A stretch of 64,000 nt of DNA, from positions 1 through 64,000 of the forward strand of contig PXRI01000026.1 of assembly GCA_003021005.1 (NCBI GenBank), read 5' to 3'. This document shows, in pieces, positions 43,532 through 53,337 of this stretch. This DNA comes from Halobacteriales archaeon QS_1_69_70 (lineage in GTDB: Archaea; Halobacteriota; Halobacteria; Halobacteriales; Haloarculaceae). The number at the start of each line of letters is the position of its first letter. Within the stretch, counting starts at the first letter, position 1. The position numbers were made by a program, and so were the translations under genes. The notes beneath the pieces are model-generated. The model worked only from the letters and a program-made list of their open reading frames with translations. It did not search any database and was not told the DNA's origin.

Positions 43532-44410
43532 TCACACCAGCACCCGCTCGAGGACGGCGACCAGGCCCTCGTCGGCGCCCGGGTCGCCGGCCAGCGAGCC
43601 GAGACAGGCCGCGGCGCCGTCGGGGGTATAGCAGGCGACCAGGGCCCCCTCGTCGGCGCCCTCGAGATCGTGCTCGACGACGCCCGGGGCATACACCGGC
43701 GCGCCGTTCGCGATCTCCGCGGCGGTCGAGGGGGCGACGGTGAGCTGCGGGAGCCCCCGGAGGGCGCGTTCGGCGGGCCGGACGACTGCCTGCAGGAGGT
43801 CGGCGTCCCCGTCCTCTTCCCAGAATGCGACGGCATCGGCCAGATCGTGCATGGTGACGAGGCCGGTGTCGTCGAACGTCCCGGTGTGTCGCCGTCGGAG
43901 CTCGCCCATGTTCGCGCCGGTGCCCAGCGCGAGCCCGAGGTCGTGGCAGAGCTTCCTGACGTAGGTCCCGCTGTCGCATTCGACGTCCAGGAGCGCTCGC
44001 CGCTCCTCGGCCTCCAACGCCTCGAGACGGTGGACCGTCCGGGTGCGGAGCCGCCGGGCGACGGCGGACTTCCGCGGCGGCTTCTGGTGGATGGGGCCCT
44101 CGAACTCCGCGAGGATCGACTCGAAGTCCGTCGGCCTGGGGGCGTGGAGTTCGAGGACGGCGACGTATGCCTTGCGGGCGTCGTCGAACACCTGTGCCAG
44201 CCGGGTGGCGTCGCCGGTTAACACCGGCAGACAGCCCGTGACCTTCGGGTCCAGGGTGCCGGCGTGGGCGGCCCGCTCGACCCCGGCGACGTCCCGGACC
44301 CAGGCGGCGACCTGGTGGGCCGACGGCCCCGGCGGCTTGTCGAGGTTGACGACGCCGAACGACAGCAGGTCGGCCGGGTCGCGCTCGGCGGGCGGCCCGC
44401 GCTCGCGCAT
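43532..44410 (-). CDS. cbf5: tRNA pseudouridine synthase Cbf5
   Basis: A 292-residue archaeal Cbf5/TruB-family pseudouridine synthase, the catalytic subunit of H/ACA RNPs (with Nop10, L7Ae and Gar1), which also makes pseudouridine 55 in tRNA. The catalytic Asp is D54 in AHAGTLDPKVTG; the PUA domain occupies the C-terminus (EIANGAPVYAPGVVEHDLEG). N-terminal GVVNLDKPPGPSAHQVAAWV is the family motif. It follows cmk by two bases in the operon that continues from the ribosomal block. Confidence 0.95.
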   Translation of the reverse strand: MRERGPPAERDPADLLSFGVVNLDKPPGPSAHQVAAWVRDVAGVERAAHAGTLDPKVTGCLPVLTGDATRLAQVFDDARKAYVAVLELHAPRPTDFESILAEFEGPIHQKPPRKSAVARRLRTRTVHRLEALEAEERRALLDVECDSGTYVRKLCHDLGLALGTGANMGELRRRHTGTFDDTGLVTMHDLADAVAFWEEDGDADLLQAVVRPAERALRGLPQLTVAPSTAAEIANGAPVYAPGVVEHDLEGADEGALVACYTPDGAAACLGSLAGDPGADEGLVAVLERVLV

Positions 44411-44412
44411 GG

Positions 44413-44991
44413 TCAGAAGTCGTACTCGACGCCCTCGATGGGGACGCGGCCCTCGTCGCCCGAGGGCTCGTAGCCCTCGACGGTCGTGAGGATGACATCC
44501 AGGACGGCCCCCGGCGAGAGGCGGGCGGTGTTGACCGACAGGTCGTAGATGCCCAGTTCCTCGACTTCGATGCCGTAGTACTCCCGGTAGCGGCGGGCCT
44601 CGCTGTCGCGGCGCTCGCTTGTCTCCTCTCGGGCCACCTCGACGGGCTTGTCCTCCCGGTCGGCGATCCGCCGGGCGCGCACCGACAGCGGGGCGTCGAG
44701 CCAGATCCGGAAGTCGGCGTGTTCGCCGGCCATCCAGCCGGCCAGGCGGGACTCGAGCACCACCTCGTCCCGGGTCTCGGCGATCCCGCGGAGCCGCCGG
44801 TCCAGATCGCGGTCGATCTCGTCGTCGTCCTCGGCGAGTTTGTTCAACTCCAGCGGCGTGATGCCGCGCTCGACGGCGAGGTCGCGGAAGATGTCACCAC
44901 CGCTTACGTGGTCGTAGTCGAGGGCCTCGGCCAGCGCGGCGGCGGCGGTGCTCTTCCCGCTGCCGGCGGGGCCGGAGATGGTGACGAGCAT
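44413..44991 (-). CDS. cmk: Cytidylate kinase (archaeal type)
   Basis: A 192-residue kinase that phosphorylates (d)CMP to (d)CDP with ATP. The P-loop is [11 protein letters not shown] at residues 7-17. The start [13 protein letters not shown] places the loop where the family has it; a longer frame (to 45033) adds only a Lys/Arg-rich tail. The conserved [14 protein letters not shown] follows. It is located between the EMC3-like gene and cbf5, as in other haloarchaea. Confidence 0.93.
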   Translation of the reverse strand: MLVTISGPAGSGKSTAAAALAEALDYDHVSGGDIFRDLAVERGITPLELNKLAEDDDEIDRDLDRRLRGIAETRDEVVLESRLAGWMAGEHADFRIWLDAPLSVRARRIADREDKPVEVAREETSERRDSEARRYREYYGIEVEELGIYDLSVNTARLSPGAVLDVILTTVEGYEPSGDEGRVPIEGVEYDF

Positions 44992-45102
44992 GGCGACACT
45001 CCGCCGCTGCGGTTGAAAGAGGTTGCCCTTCACGGGCCGGCGCGTCGGTGGCTGGCCTGCCCGGCTGCTCGACGGGTCGGGGTGACAGACCCGGGCGGCC
45101 CG

Positions 45103-45996
45103 TCAGGTCGGCGTCGTCTGGATGTTCAGCGACTTCCGGATGACCTGGGTGAACGCCATCGAGCACAGGAAGTACCAGACGATCCACAACTGGATCGGGC
45201 CTAGTAAGTCGAAGGTCCACTTTCTCTTGCCCACGAAGGGGACGACGATCTTGGACGTTTCGTACACGCCTTCGCCCCCGCTTCGGAACCCGATGGCCCA
45301 GTACATCCACAGGAACACGGGGATGGTCAGCACCATGATCCAGACCATCGGCCGGAACTGCTCTTTGAACATCCCGAGGTTGTCGGCCATCGCCTCCATC
45401 TGTTCGTCCTGGATCCGATCGAGGGCCTCGTCGTCGCCGCGCTCCTTGGCCTCCTTGCGGCGCTGCTGGATCTCCTTCATCCGGTCCTGGTAGGCACCCA
45501 TGACCTCCATATCCATGAGGTTCGCCTGCAGGAGCGTCGAGTACAGGCCGGTGAAAAGCGCAAGCACCATCACGACGGCGAAGAAGGGGAGCAGTTCCAT
45601 GAGCGGGCCGAACGCGATGTCGAGGGTGCCCGCCAGCGGGTCCCGAACCTCGCTGAAGGTGTAGCCGGCGAACAGCGCGATCGACACCACAGCGGCCATC
45701 TTGTCCCACTTCGTCCACGACGAGTCCTCGTCGGGAGCGTCCGGCAGCTCCAGGTCGTCGTCCGAGAGCGCCGACCGGACCCCCTCGGGGTCGGCGACGT
45801 CGAACCCCTCGCCGTCGGAGTCGACGAGGACGCCCGTCTCGATGAGCCGTCCCCACTGGCCGCTCGTCAACTCCTCGGAGACGTCGCCCCACGCGACGCT
45901 GCCCTCCCCGGCCGTCTCGAGGACGTGCTCGAGGGCCGCCTCCATCTCGGCGTCCTCCGAGACGAGGTCCTGTACCTTCGATGCGGTCCGTGCCAT
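45103..45996 (-). CDS. DUF106 / EMC3-like membrane insertase
   Basis: A 297-residue protein of the DUF106 family, archaeal relatives of the Oxa1/YidC/EMC3 insertases. It has an acidic N-terminal domain (~1-95), then helices at about 98-118, 138-160, 205-230 and 265-285. Cytosolic coiled region QDRMKEIQQRRKEAKERGDD sits between helices two and three, as in Oxa1 proteins. It probably helps insert or fold membrane proteins made by SecYE. Its location just downstream of adk and SecY fits that role. Confidence 0.88.
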   Translation of the reverse strand: MARTASKVQDLVSEDAEMEAALEHVLETAGEGSVAWGDVSEELTSGQWGRLIETGVLVDSDGEGFDVADPEGVRSALSDDDLELPDAPDEDSSWTKWDKMAAVVSIALFAGYTFSEVRDPLAGTLDIAFGPLMELLPFFAVVMVLALFTGLYSTLLQANLMDMEVMGAYQDRMKEIQQRRKEAKERGDDEALDRIQDEQMEAMADNLGMFKEQFRPMVWIMVLTIPVFLWMYWAIGFRSGGEGVYETSKIVVPFVGKRKWTFDLLGPIQLWIVWYFLCSMAFTQVIRKSLNIQTTPT

Positions 45997-46080
45997 TGAC
46001 GTCGTGTTAGGAAGCGGCCGTAATCAACCTTTTACCTTCCCGATTGGAGATATCTCAAGCGCGCGTTTCACATTACGGGC

Positions 46081-46090
46081 CTTTTTAAGC
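46081..46090 (+). promoter_or_regulatory. TATA-like element
   Basis: CTTTTTAAGC lies about 27 bases before ATG 46113 (leaderless spacing). Confidence 0.6.
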
Positions 46091-46112
46091 GTCTTCAGAG
46101 GACAGGGAGCGT

Positions 46113-46646
46113 ATGGAACGACGGCGTCTGCTCTCTGCCGGCCTCCTCGTCGCGACCGGACTGGCCGGGTGCAACACCGGCGGGCCCGACGAGGAACCAA
46201 CCGGTACGGCGACGGACATTCCCTCGGCGACGACGTCGCCCGCCCCGGATCCGGCGGACGCCCCCATCGCGGACGAACTCGATAGCTACAGGTTCGACAT
46301 CGTAGGTGGGGCTGATCCCGAGGGTCCACACATCGAGGAAGTCGACGTGACGTTCGAGCCCGCCGCGAACGCCGTCGTCGTGTCCAGCACAGTCGTCGTC
46401 GGCTCCAGTCGATGTTTTCGGGTCGGTCTCGAATCGCTGTTGTATGGCGAGGAGACGCTTCAGGTAGCGATTACGTCCACGGGCAAGGACGTGATGGCAG
46501 CCTACGAACGCCGGAATACCTATGTAGGCTGCACCAGCGACCTCATTGCCCAGGAATACAGCCTCCGGGCGACCTTCGACGGCGGCCTCCCCGGGCGGGT
46601 CGTCGTCCGGGAACCCGGCGACGTCATCGAGGATGTGGAACGGTGA
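46113..46646 (+). CDS. Tat-exported lipoprotein, hypothetical
   Basis: A 177-residue protein starting MERRRLLSAGLLVATGLAGC: twin-arginine motif, hydrophobic core and lipobox Cys near residue 20, so it is probably a membrane-anchored lipoprotein. The mature half begins with a low-complexity Thr/Pro linker and continues as a beta-rich domain with two Cys (SSRCFRVG and YVGCTSD), which may form a disulfide. It lies on the opposite strand between the DUF106 gene and adk, which it converges with. Confidence 0.75.
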   Translation: MERRRLLSAGLLVATGLAGCNTGGPDEEPTGTATDIPSATTSPAPDPADAPIADELDSYRFDIVGGADPEGPHIEEVDVTFEPAANAVVVSSTVVVGSSRCFRVGLESLLYGEETLQVAITSTGKDVMAAYERRNTYVGCTSDLIAQEYSLRATFDGGLPGRVVVREPGDVIEDVER

Positions 46647-46674
46647 TCGGAAAGCACCTCGGCGCACGCCCTCT

Positions 46675-47307
46675 TCAGGTCACAGACTCGATTTCCTCGT
46701 GCAGGGCCGCCCAGACCTCCTCGGGCGACCCCTCGCCGTCGATCCGCACGAGTTCGCCCGCCTCGTCGTAGTACTCGACGACGGGTCGGGTGTTCGCCGC
46801 GAAGACGTCGAGGCGCTCTTCGACCGTCTCCTCGTCGTCGTCATCGCGCTGGACGAGGTCGCCACCACACCTGTCGCACACGCCCGTCTCCACCGGCGGA
46901 TCGAACTCGACGTGGTAGTTCTCGCCGCAGTTCGCACAGATCCGGCGGCCGGACAGCCGCGCGATCAGTTCCTCGCGGGGGACCTCCAGCAGGGCGACGA
47001 GGTCGAGGTCCGCGATGTCATCGAGGTACTCCGCCTGGGCGATGTTCCGGGGATAGCCGTCCAGCACGAAGCCGTCGGCCGCGTCGATAGCGGCCTCGAC
47101 GATCTCGTTGACGACCGGGTCGGGGACGAGTTCGCCGGCCTCCATGTACTCGCGTGGCGCCCCGTGGGCGGTCTCCATGTCCTTGTTCGCACGGAGGGCG
47201 TCGCCCGTGGTGACGTGGTCGACGCCGTACTCGTCGACGACGTTGCTCGACTGGGTGCCCTTGCCGGCGCCGGGCGGCCCCAACAGCAGGACGTTCGGCT
47301 TGCTCAT
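46675..47307 (-). CDS. adk: Adenylate kinase
   Basis: A 210-residue adenylate kinase (AMP + ATP to 2 ADP). The P-loop is [13 protein letters not shown] near 7-19; [15 protein letters not shown] carries the AMP-binding region. The LID domain holds a four-Cys zinc site (CANCGENYH and CDRCGG). ATG 47307 ([10 protein letters not shown]) is preferred over an upstream frame start that adds ten Arg/Lys-rich residues. It is in the SecY-Adk-DUF106-Cmk-Cbf5 block conserved in haloarchaea. Confidence 0.95.
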   Translation of the reverse strand: MSKPNVLLLGPPGAGKGTQSSNVVDEYGVDHVTTGDALRANKDMETAHGAPREYMEAGELVPDPVVNEIVEAAIDAADGFVLDGYPRNIAQAEYLDDIADLDLVALLEVPREELIARLSGRRICANCGENYHVEFDPPVETGVCDRCGGDLVQRDDDDEETVEERLDVFAANTRPVVEYYDEAGELVRIDGEGSPEEVWAALHEEIESVT

Positions 47308-47392
47308 ACGCGCCGGTTTTCGGCCCCCGGTCATAGAGTTGTCCCACCGCGGCGAGCGCCGCCTTCTTGACTACTGCGGCGAAACGGCACCC

Positions 47393-47740
47393 ATGGAGTC
47401 GACCCCGGATGATCGGCGCCAAGCGGTGGTGTCGGCGATCGCGACGGCCCGCCGGGCCGACGACCGGGTCGAGTTCGTCGCCGACGACACGGACGACCGG
47501 GTGGTCTTCGAGGACCGTCGCCTCCGGGTCGAGGTGGCCGACCGCGACCGGCTGGAGGCCCTCCTCGAGGAGTACGGCGTGTTCAAGGTCCGCCAGCCGG
47601 CCACCCGGAAGGCCGACGACGGCGTGGTCTACCTCTCCGCGGTCACCGACCCGAAACACGCCGCCGACTTCGTCGAGGCGCTGTTCCGCGAGGTGTATGA
47701 CGCGCCGAGGGACTACCGGCTCCGGGTCGAATCGGGGTAG
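47393..47740 (+). CDS. Hypothetical protein between adk and secY
   Basis: A 115-residue alpha/beta protein (MESTPDDRRQAVVSAIATAR at the start, FKVRQPATRKADDGVVYLSA in the middle). The frame is GC3-rich and looks coding. It is encoded opposite to adk and secY, so it is not part of their transcript. I do not recognise a family. Confidence 0.65.
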   Translation: MESTPDDRRQAVVSAIATARRADDRVEFVADDTDDRVVFEDRRLRVEVADRDRLEALLEEYGVFKVRQPATRKADDGVVYLSAVTDPKHAADFVEALFREVYDAPRDYRLRVESG

Positions 47741-47929
47741 CCCTGTCGTCGACGACGCCGACGGTTCCACGGTTGACTTGGCAGTGGGGTGCTTCGGTAC
47801 CGGCCTGGCCGCTACCGTCGCGGGGCGGCCTGGACGGGCCGCCCGCACGTGCGCCGACGCCGTTGCGACGCCGAGAAACGCGCTGGTACGCAACCAATCC
47901 GACGCACATCAGGGAGATGTTCGGCGGCT

Positions 47930-49287
47930 CTACCCGAACATCTGTCGCATCATCGGGTGCATCTCCATCAACTGCTCTTCGGCGATCTCTTCGTAGAGTT
48001 TGTAGGTGATGGAGACGGTGAGCAGCAGGCCGGTGCCGGTGACCTGCCCGATGGTGCCCAGCATGTTCGCCATGACGGCGAGCAGGCCGACGAGGGCGCC
48101 ACCGATCACGGTGACCTGCGGGATGTATCGCTCTAGGACCTTCTCGGTGACGCCGGGCGACTGCCGGAACCCCGGGATCTGCATCCCGGAGTTTTGGATC
48201 TGTTTGGCGGTCGCCTTCGGCCCCATGCCGGTGGTCCGGCCGAGCCACCACATCCAGTCACCTCGTCTGTAGATGGGTGCCAGATAGTAGAACAGTCCGT
48301 CGATGGGCTGGGCGAAGCCGCTGGGCGGGTCGTTGTACTGGCCGAGCCACGGGAGCCGTTCGCCGAACAGGACGATCGCCGACTCGTCGTCCGGCGACTG
48401 CGAGTACAGGATGCGGCCGAGGAACTGGATGTTCGCCTGGAGCGCCCGGACGAGGATCATCGGCAGGACGCTGGCGTAGATGAGCTTCACGGGGAAACGG
48501 CCTCGGGCGCCCTTCACACGCGAGTGTGAAAGCGGAATCTCGACGCGGACGGACTCCGCGTAGACGACCACGACGAAGATGAGAAACGTCGTGACGAAGA
48601 TGAGAAACGTCGTGAGGAGTGCGAGGAGCCGGCCCTGGTCGAGGAAGAGGTCCGACAGCCCCGACATCGTCAACGGCGAGCCGATCTCGATGGCGCCCGT
48701 CAGGATGCCGTACCACTGGGGGAAGAAGCCGATGTAGTCGCTCCCGAGGCCCTCCCAGGAGAGGAATCCGCCGATGAGCCGCTGGCTCACGCCGGCGATG
48801 ATGAACAGCCCGATCCCGGAGCCGACGCCCCACTTGGAGATGATCTCGTCCATGTACAGTATCATCATCCCGCCGACGAAGATCTGGGCGAACATGATCC
48901 AGGCCAGTGCCGTCGTGCTGATCCCGAGCTGCAGGGCAATATCCGAGTTCGGCCTGAGGAAGCCGGCGAACACCATCGGCGCCGCGGTCAGCGCCGTCAT
49001 CACGATGACGAGCGTCTTCTGGAGGCCCTGATAGAGCGCCTGATCGCGGGGATTCTCCTCGGTGTCGAGCCCGAGGAGGTCCGCGCCGCCGAGCAGCTGG
49101 AGCACGATCGACGCCGTGACGATCGGACCGATCCCGACCTGGAGCAGCGACCCCTGGGCGCCGCCCAGGATCGACCGGAACCGCCGGCCGTCCAGCCGAG
49201 CTTGCGCCTGAACGGGACGTGGCCCGTCGGGCGCTCGACGGCGGGGAGTCGCGTGAGAACCGGTTCGGCGGCCTCCTTCCAGCTCAT
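47930..49287 (-). pseudogene. secY: Preprotein translocase SecY, first helix lost by out-of-frame deletion
   Basis: SecY is the channel subunit of the Sec translocon. The N-terminus MSWKEAAEPVLTRLPAVERP and LGWTAG are intact in one frame, and from RFRSILGGAQGSLLQVGIGP to the C-terminal QLMEMHPMMRQMFG the protein is intact in another. The segment between, which normally encodes the first transmembrane helix (about 26 residues), is missing and the frames do not match (junction ~49180-49188). About 80 bases appear to have been lost. secY is essential, so an assembly or consensus error is the likeliest explanation. A natural product would start only at ATG 49105, lacking helix 1. Confidence 0.85.
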
Positions 49288-49812
49288 CTACGCGTCCTCG
49301 TTAGCCTCGTCCGTTGTATCTCTGTCGGCTTCCTCCGCCGCCTCCGCCTCGGCCTCGGCGGCCAGTTCCTCGCCACGTTCCGAGAGCACGGCCTCGCCGC
49401 CGGCGTCCTCGAGGGCCGCGGCGGCGTCCTCGGAGAAGTCGTCGGCGACGACTTCCAGGGACTCGTGGACGCGGCCGCCGCCCAGCACCTTCACGACGTC
49501 GACGTCGTGGCCGTCGTCGACGACGTCGCGGGCGTCGACCCGGTAGCCGTCGCCGGTCTCCTCGGCGTCGCCATCGGCGGCCAGCACGACGGCGTCCTCG
49601 TCGAGTTCGCGGACGTTGATCGTTTCGACGTCCCGCTGTACCTTCTGCGGTCGGTCGAAGCCGGACTTGCCGAGCGGCTCGTAGTCGTGGAACTCGTGTT
49701 TGTCGCGGCCGGCGCGGCCGCGGCCGCCGCGGTTGCCGGCGCCGCGCCGGTTCTTCTGGCTGCCGCCGCCGTGGGTCCGGGAGCCGCGCTGGCGGCGCGT
49801 CTTGTCCGTCAT
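49288..49812 (-). CDS. rpl15: Ribosomal protein uL15
   Basis: A 174-residue large-subunit protein. The Gly/Arg-rich N-terminus RQRGSRTHGGGSQKNRRGAG that penetrates 23S rRNA is present, followed by the globular domain and an acidic tail (EELAAEAEAEAAEEADRDTT). The start overlaps the uL30 stop by one base. It is the last ribosomal gene before secY. Confidence 0.95.
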   Translation of the reverse strand: MTDKTRRQRGSRTHGGGSQKNRRGAGNRGGRGRAGRDKHEFHDYEPLGKSGFDRPQKVQRDVETINVRELDEDAVVLAADGDAEETGDGYRVDARDVVDDGHDVDVVKVLGGGRVHESLEVVADDFSEDAAAALEDAGGEAVLSERGEELAAEAEAEAAEEADRDTTDEANEDA

Positions 49813-50276
49813 CACCGCATCACCTCCAGGAGGCCGTCGAGTTCCGCGGTGGAGTGTGGGCCGAGCTGCCCGCCCTCGACCGTCGGACGCTTGAGGCCGT
49901 CGTGGCCGCCCCGCGGCGGGTGCAGCCGGAGCGTCGGCGACAGCCCCTGCTCGGACAGCGTGGTCTCCTCGTCGAGGAGCGCCGCCGCGAGCGCGCCGAC
50001 GTCGTCGTAGTCGGTGCGGTCGGCGACCCATTCGTCGTCGATCGCGGCGTCGCCCTCGGCGGGCTCGGCGCGCCGCTCTAACAGCAGCGCCACGGTCTCA
50101 GCGGAGGGCTCGCCGTGGGCGACCCAGTCGTTGACCTTCGCGACCATGCCGCGGTAGGCCTCGGTGTCCGGGACGAAGGTCGCGTGGTTCACCCGACCGA
50201 GGTTCAGCATCTCGAGGGTGTCTTCGACCTCGGCGCTCTGGTTGACCTCGCCGCGGACCTGGACGACCGCCCTCAT
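49812..50276 (-). CDS. rpl30: Ribosomal protein uL30
   Basis: A 154-residue archaeal-length uL30. It opens [20 protein letters not shown] and contains [20 protein letters not shown], the conserved core. The archaeal C-terminal extension ([20 protein letters not shown]) is present. The start overlaps the uS5 stop by four bases. Confidence 0.95.
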   Translation of the reverse strand: MRAVVQVRGEVNQSAEVEDTLEMLNLGRVNHATFVPDTEAYRGMVAKVNDWVAHGEPSAETVALLLERRAEPAEGDAAIDDEWVADRTDYDDVGALAAALLDEETTLSEQGLSPTLRLHPPRGGHDGLKRPTVEGGQLGPHSTAELDGLLEVMR

Positions 50277-50905
50277 TCGACCACCTCCCGCTTCTGTAGG
50301 GTGCGCTCAGGCACCCGGGACTCGGCGGTCGCAGTCAGCGCGTCGAACGTCGCCTTCGCGAAGTTGACCGTCGTCCGCGTGTTCCCGGACGACCGTGTCC
50401 AGCTGTCCTCGATGCCGGCCAACTCGAGGACGTGCCGGACGGTCTCGCCGCCGGCCAGTCCCAGCCCGCGCGGCGCGGGCTGCAGTTCGACCTCGACGGA
50501 CCCCGCCTTGCCGGTGGTCCCGAGCGCGACGGTATGCGGTCGACCGCAACCGCACTCCCAGGAGCCACAGCCGCGGGAGACGTCGACGATGTTCAGCTTC
50601 GCGATGTCGATCGCCTTCTGGATCGCGCCGCCGACCTGGTCGTCGCGACCCTGGGCGTAGCCGACGAAGCCGTCGCGGTTCCCCACGACGACGACACACC
50701 GGAACTTCACCCGGCGGCCGGAGTCGGTCATCCGCTGGACCATGTTGATGTCGAGCACCTCGTCTTCCAGTCCCGGGAGGAGCTGGTCTATGATCTCCGG
50801 TTCCTTCAGCGGGAGCCCGGACTGCAGGGCCTCGCCCATCGCGGTGATTTCGTCCTCTGCGACCTTCCGTCCGAGCCGCGTGCGCGGCTCCCATCCGTTA
50901 CTCAT
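50273..50905 (-). CDS. rps5: Ribosomal protein uS5
   Basis: A 210-residue small-subunit protein. The double-stranded-RNA-like N-terminal domain ([20 protein letters not shown]) and the C-terminal [20 protein letters not shown] are intact; length is as expected for archaea. It overlaps uL18 by a few bases. Confidence 0.95.
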   Translation of the reverse strand: MSNGWEPRTRLGRKVAEDEITAMGEALQSGLPLKEPEIIDQLLPGLEDEVLDINMVQRMTDSGRRVKFRCVVVVGNRDGFVGYAQGRDDQVGGAIQKAIDIAKLNIVDVSRGCGSWECGCGRPHTVALGTTGKAGSVEVELQPAPRGLGLAGGETVRHVLELAGIEDSWTRSSGNTRTTVNFAKATFDALTATAESRVPERTLQKREVVE

Positions 50906-51455
50906 ACGTGTCCTCCAGGCGCTGTCGCACCTCGTCGAAGTGGGCCGGCAGCTCGGTCGCGTCGAAGTCGCCGCTGTACAGCTCCTCGTCGAGCTGCTCG
51001 GCGTACGCCGCGACGTGTGTCCCGCGGGTCCGCTCCCAGTCGGCGAACACCGACTCGTTGTGCGGGATCTCCAGCCCTGCGTCGATCGCTCCCTCCTGTA
51101 CTGCGAACACCTTGTTGCCGGGCGTCGCCGTGTTGAGCCCGATGTCGAGGACGGCCGCCTCGAGGCCGGCCTCGACCGCCCGGGCGCCGGCGAGGTAGCC
51201 GGTCAGGTACGCCGCGGGCAGGTTGCCCGTCGGCGCCTCCCAGCCGTAGTCGCCGAGTTCGCCCGAGACGGCGCTCGTGACGGTCTCGTCGCCCCGAGGG
51301 CCCGTGACGATCAGCTGCGCCCTGGTGTGGTCGTTGCTCTTCCGGGCGACCAGGCGTGGCTTGCCCGATTTCAGCAGGCGCAGCCGCTGGTGGTAGTCGG
51401 TCCGGGCCTCGCGGCGACGACGCATCGGCACCTTGTACCGTGGTCCTGTCGCCAT
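50898..51455 (-). CDS. rpl18: Ribosomal protein uL18
   Basis: A 185-residue archaeal uL18, which binds 5S rRNA. The N-terminus [20 protein letters not shown] is basic as expected, and [20 protein letters not shown] is intact. The ATG at 51455 is preferred over a GTG one codon upstream. Confidence 0.95.
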   Translation of the reverse strand: MATGPRYKVPMRRRREARTDYHQRLRLLKSGKPRLVARKSNDHTRAQLIVTGPRGDETVTSAVSGELGDYGWEAPTGNLPAAYLTGYLAGARAVEAGLEAAVLDIGLNTATPGNKVFAVQEGAIDAGLEIPHNESVFADWERTRGTHVAAYAEQLDEELYSGDFDATELPAHFDEVRQRLEDTYE

Positions 51456-51904
51456 CACTGCTCACCCCGGGTGTCCTCGACGTACCGCCGCAGGTCACCC
51501 ACGCTGTCGAACTCGCCACCGCTGGCCATGTCGTACAGCTCGCGGTACTGCGAGCGGGTGATCTCGTCATCGTCGCGCAGCTCCCGCAGCGTGCGGCGCT
51601 GTGCGCGGATGCGGCTCTGCCACTCCGCCGATCCGTCCGTGCGACCGCCCGACGTGCCCTTCCGGGAGCCGTGTCCGCTCCGGTGGCCGTAGGCGCGCTT
51701 CTCGTTGCGCTCGCGGGCCCGGCCACGGGAGTTACCCTGCGTGGGCTCGGCCTCGATGACGCCGTCCTCGATGAGGTCGCGCACGTCCTCGCGCGTGATG
51801 GCGTCGGCGATCTCGCCCTGGGCCTCCGGGTCGAACCGGACGCGGTTCTTCCCGACGCCGAGCACGTCGGCGGCCAGTCGCTTCTGTGCCGTCAGGTCAG
51901 TCAT
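51455..51904 (-). CDS. rpl19e: Ribosomal protein eL19
   Basis: A 149-residue archaeal/eukaryotic-type L19. It has [20 protein letters not shown] and a long basic helix region ([20 protein letters not shown]). One-base overlap with uL18. Intact. Confidence 0.95.
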   Translation of the reverse strand: MTDLTAQKRLAADVLGVGKNRVRFDPEAQGEIADAITREDVRDLIEDGVIEAEPTQGNSRGRARERNEKRAYGHRSGHGSRKGTSGGRTDGSAEWQSRIRAQRRTLRELRDDDEITRSQYRELYDMASGGEFDSVGDLRRYVEDTRGEQ

Positions 51905-53337
51905 TCTTCGAGTTCCACCTCGACGTAGGTCGGGTTGAGGACGCGGATTTCCTCCGCCTCGGCGACCTCCTCGATGCGCTCGCGCTTGCGAGCGCCGACG
52001 GTCGCGCCGATGCGGACGGCCTCCCGGTCCCCGTCGACGCCGTCGAGGTCGTCGACGTTCTCGACGCGGACCTCCTCGAAGCCGCTCGGGTGCCTGCCGC
52101 GCACCGCGGTCGGCGTCCGGAAGCCCGCCTCGACGGTATCGCCCTTCCCCTTGACGCCGCGGCGCTGCTTCGACAGCTGGCCGCGCGGGCGGCGCCAGGA
52201 GGTGGGCGTGCGCTTCTTCACGTGGTGGTCCTGCCGGTTGAACTGCGGCTTCCCGTCGCGCCGACGCTGTCGGAGGAGCCGTTCCTCCTCGTCGGTCAGC
52301 TCGGGCGTCTTCTCGACCAGTCCGCGGGGCCGCAGTTCGGTCTCGACCTCGGCCTCGGCCTCTTCGTCCGGCTCCGGCTCTTCCTCTTCGAGTTCGGCCT
52401 CGGTCTCCTCGGCGACCTCGAGGTCGCCGACGTCGGCCTTGATCCGGGCCGCCAGCGCGTTCCCGACGTCCTCGACGTCGGCCAGCTCCGACTGGCTCGC
52501 CCCGCGGATGGCGTCGACGGAGTCGTAGCCGGCCTCGCGGAGCGATTCGGCCTTCGAGTCGCCGACGCCGGCGATGTCCTCGAGACCCGAGGGGCCGGCG
52601 TCGGCCTCGTCGGCCGCGTCGGCCGCCGCAGTCCCATCGGCCTCGTCAGTCGCGTCTGCCTCGTCGGCCGCTGTCTCGCCGACGTCGTCGGCAGCGTCGT
52701 CAGCCGCGACGTCAAGGTCGTCGGCAGCCGACGCGTCATCATCGTCGTCGTGCTCCTCGACGTCGTCGAGGGCCTCGGAGGCTTCGGGGTCGGACTCGGC
52801 GACGTCGGCCCTGATCTGTGTCGCCAGCTCCTCGTCGAAGCCGGTGATGTCGGCGAGCTTCTCGACGGAGGCCTCCCGCAGGTCGTCCACGTCCTCGTAG
52901 CCGGAGCCGCCGAGCACCTTCGCCTTCTGCAGGCCGACGCCCGTGACGTCCGTCAGGTCGTCGAACTCCGTCTCGCCGACGTCGGCCTTGATCCGGGCGG
53001 CGAGGGCCTCGTCGATGCCCTCGACGTCGGTGAGGTCCGCGACGGAGGCTTCCTTCAGCTGGGCGGCCGACTCGAAGCCGGCGCCGCCGAGCTTCCGGGC
53101 CCGCTGGGGGCCGATCGACTCGACGTCTGTCAGCACCTCGTACTCGAGGTCGCCGACCGCCTCGAGGATGTTCTCGGCGGTCGCCTCTTCGATGCCGTCG
53201 ATCTCGACCAGCTCGGTGACCGACGCGTCTCCCAGCGCCTCGATGGAGCCGTAGCCCGCACCGCCGAGCTTCCCGGCGGTCGCGGGACCGACGCCCTCGA
53301 CGTCCGTCAGTTCCTCGTAGGTCTCCTCGTCCGCCAT
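51901..53337 (-). CDS. rpl32e: Ribosomal protein eL32 with four helix-hairpin-helix modules
   Basis: A 478-residue protein whose last ~135 residues (344-478) are canonical eL32 ([20 protein letters not shown] and [20 protein letters not shown]). Before it lie four ~53-residue helix-hairpin-helix repeats at about 9-61, 69-121, 127-179 and 251-303, each with an LTDVEGVG-type hairpin and an AARIKADVG-type second hairpin. Two acidic low-complexity linkers (~185-250 and ~305-340) separate them. Haloarchaeal eL32 normally carries about one such module (total ~240 residues), so this is roughly double. Extra modules could bind rRNA or DNA; their role is unknown. The frame is intact. Confidence 0.93.
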   Translation of the reverse strand: MADEETYEELTDVEGVGPATAGKLGGAGYGSIEALGDASVTELVEIDGIEEATAENILEAVGDLEYEVLTDVESIGPQRARKLGGAGFESAAQLKEASVADLTDVEGIDEALAARIKADVGETEFDDLTDVTGVGLQKAKVLGGSGYEDVDDLREASVEKLADITGFDEELATQIRADVAESDPEASEALDDVEEHDDDDDASAADDLDVAADDAADDVGETAADEADATDEADGTAAADAADEADAGPSGLEDIAGVGDSKAESLREAGYDSVDAIRGASQSELADVEDVGNALAARIKADVGDLEVAEETEAELEEEEPEPDEEAEAEVETELRPRGLVEKTPELTDEEERLLRQRRRDGKPQFNRQDHHVKKRTPTSWRRPRGQLSKQRRGVKGKGDTVEAGFRTPTAVRGRHPSGFEEVRVENVDDLDGVDGDREAVRIGATVGARKRERIEEVAEAEEIRVLNPTYVEVELEE

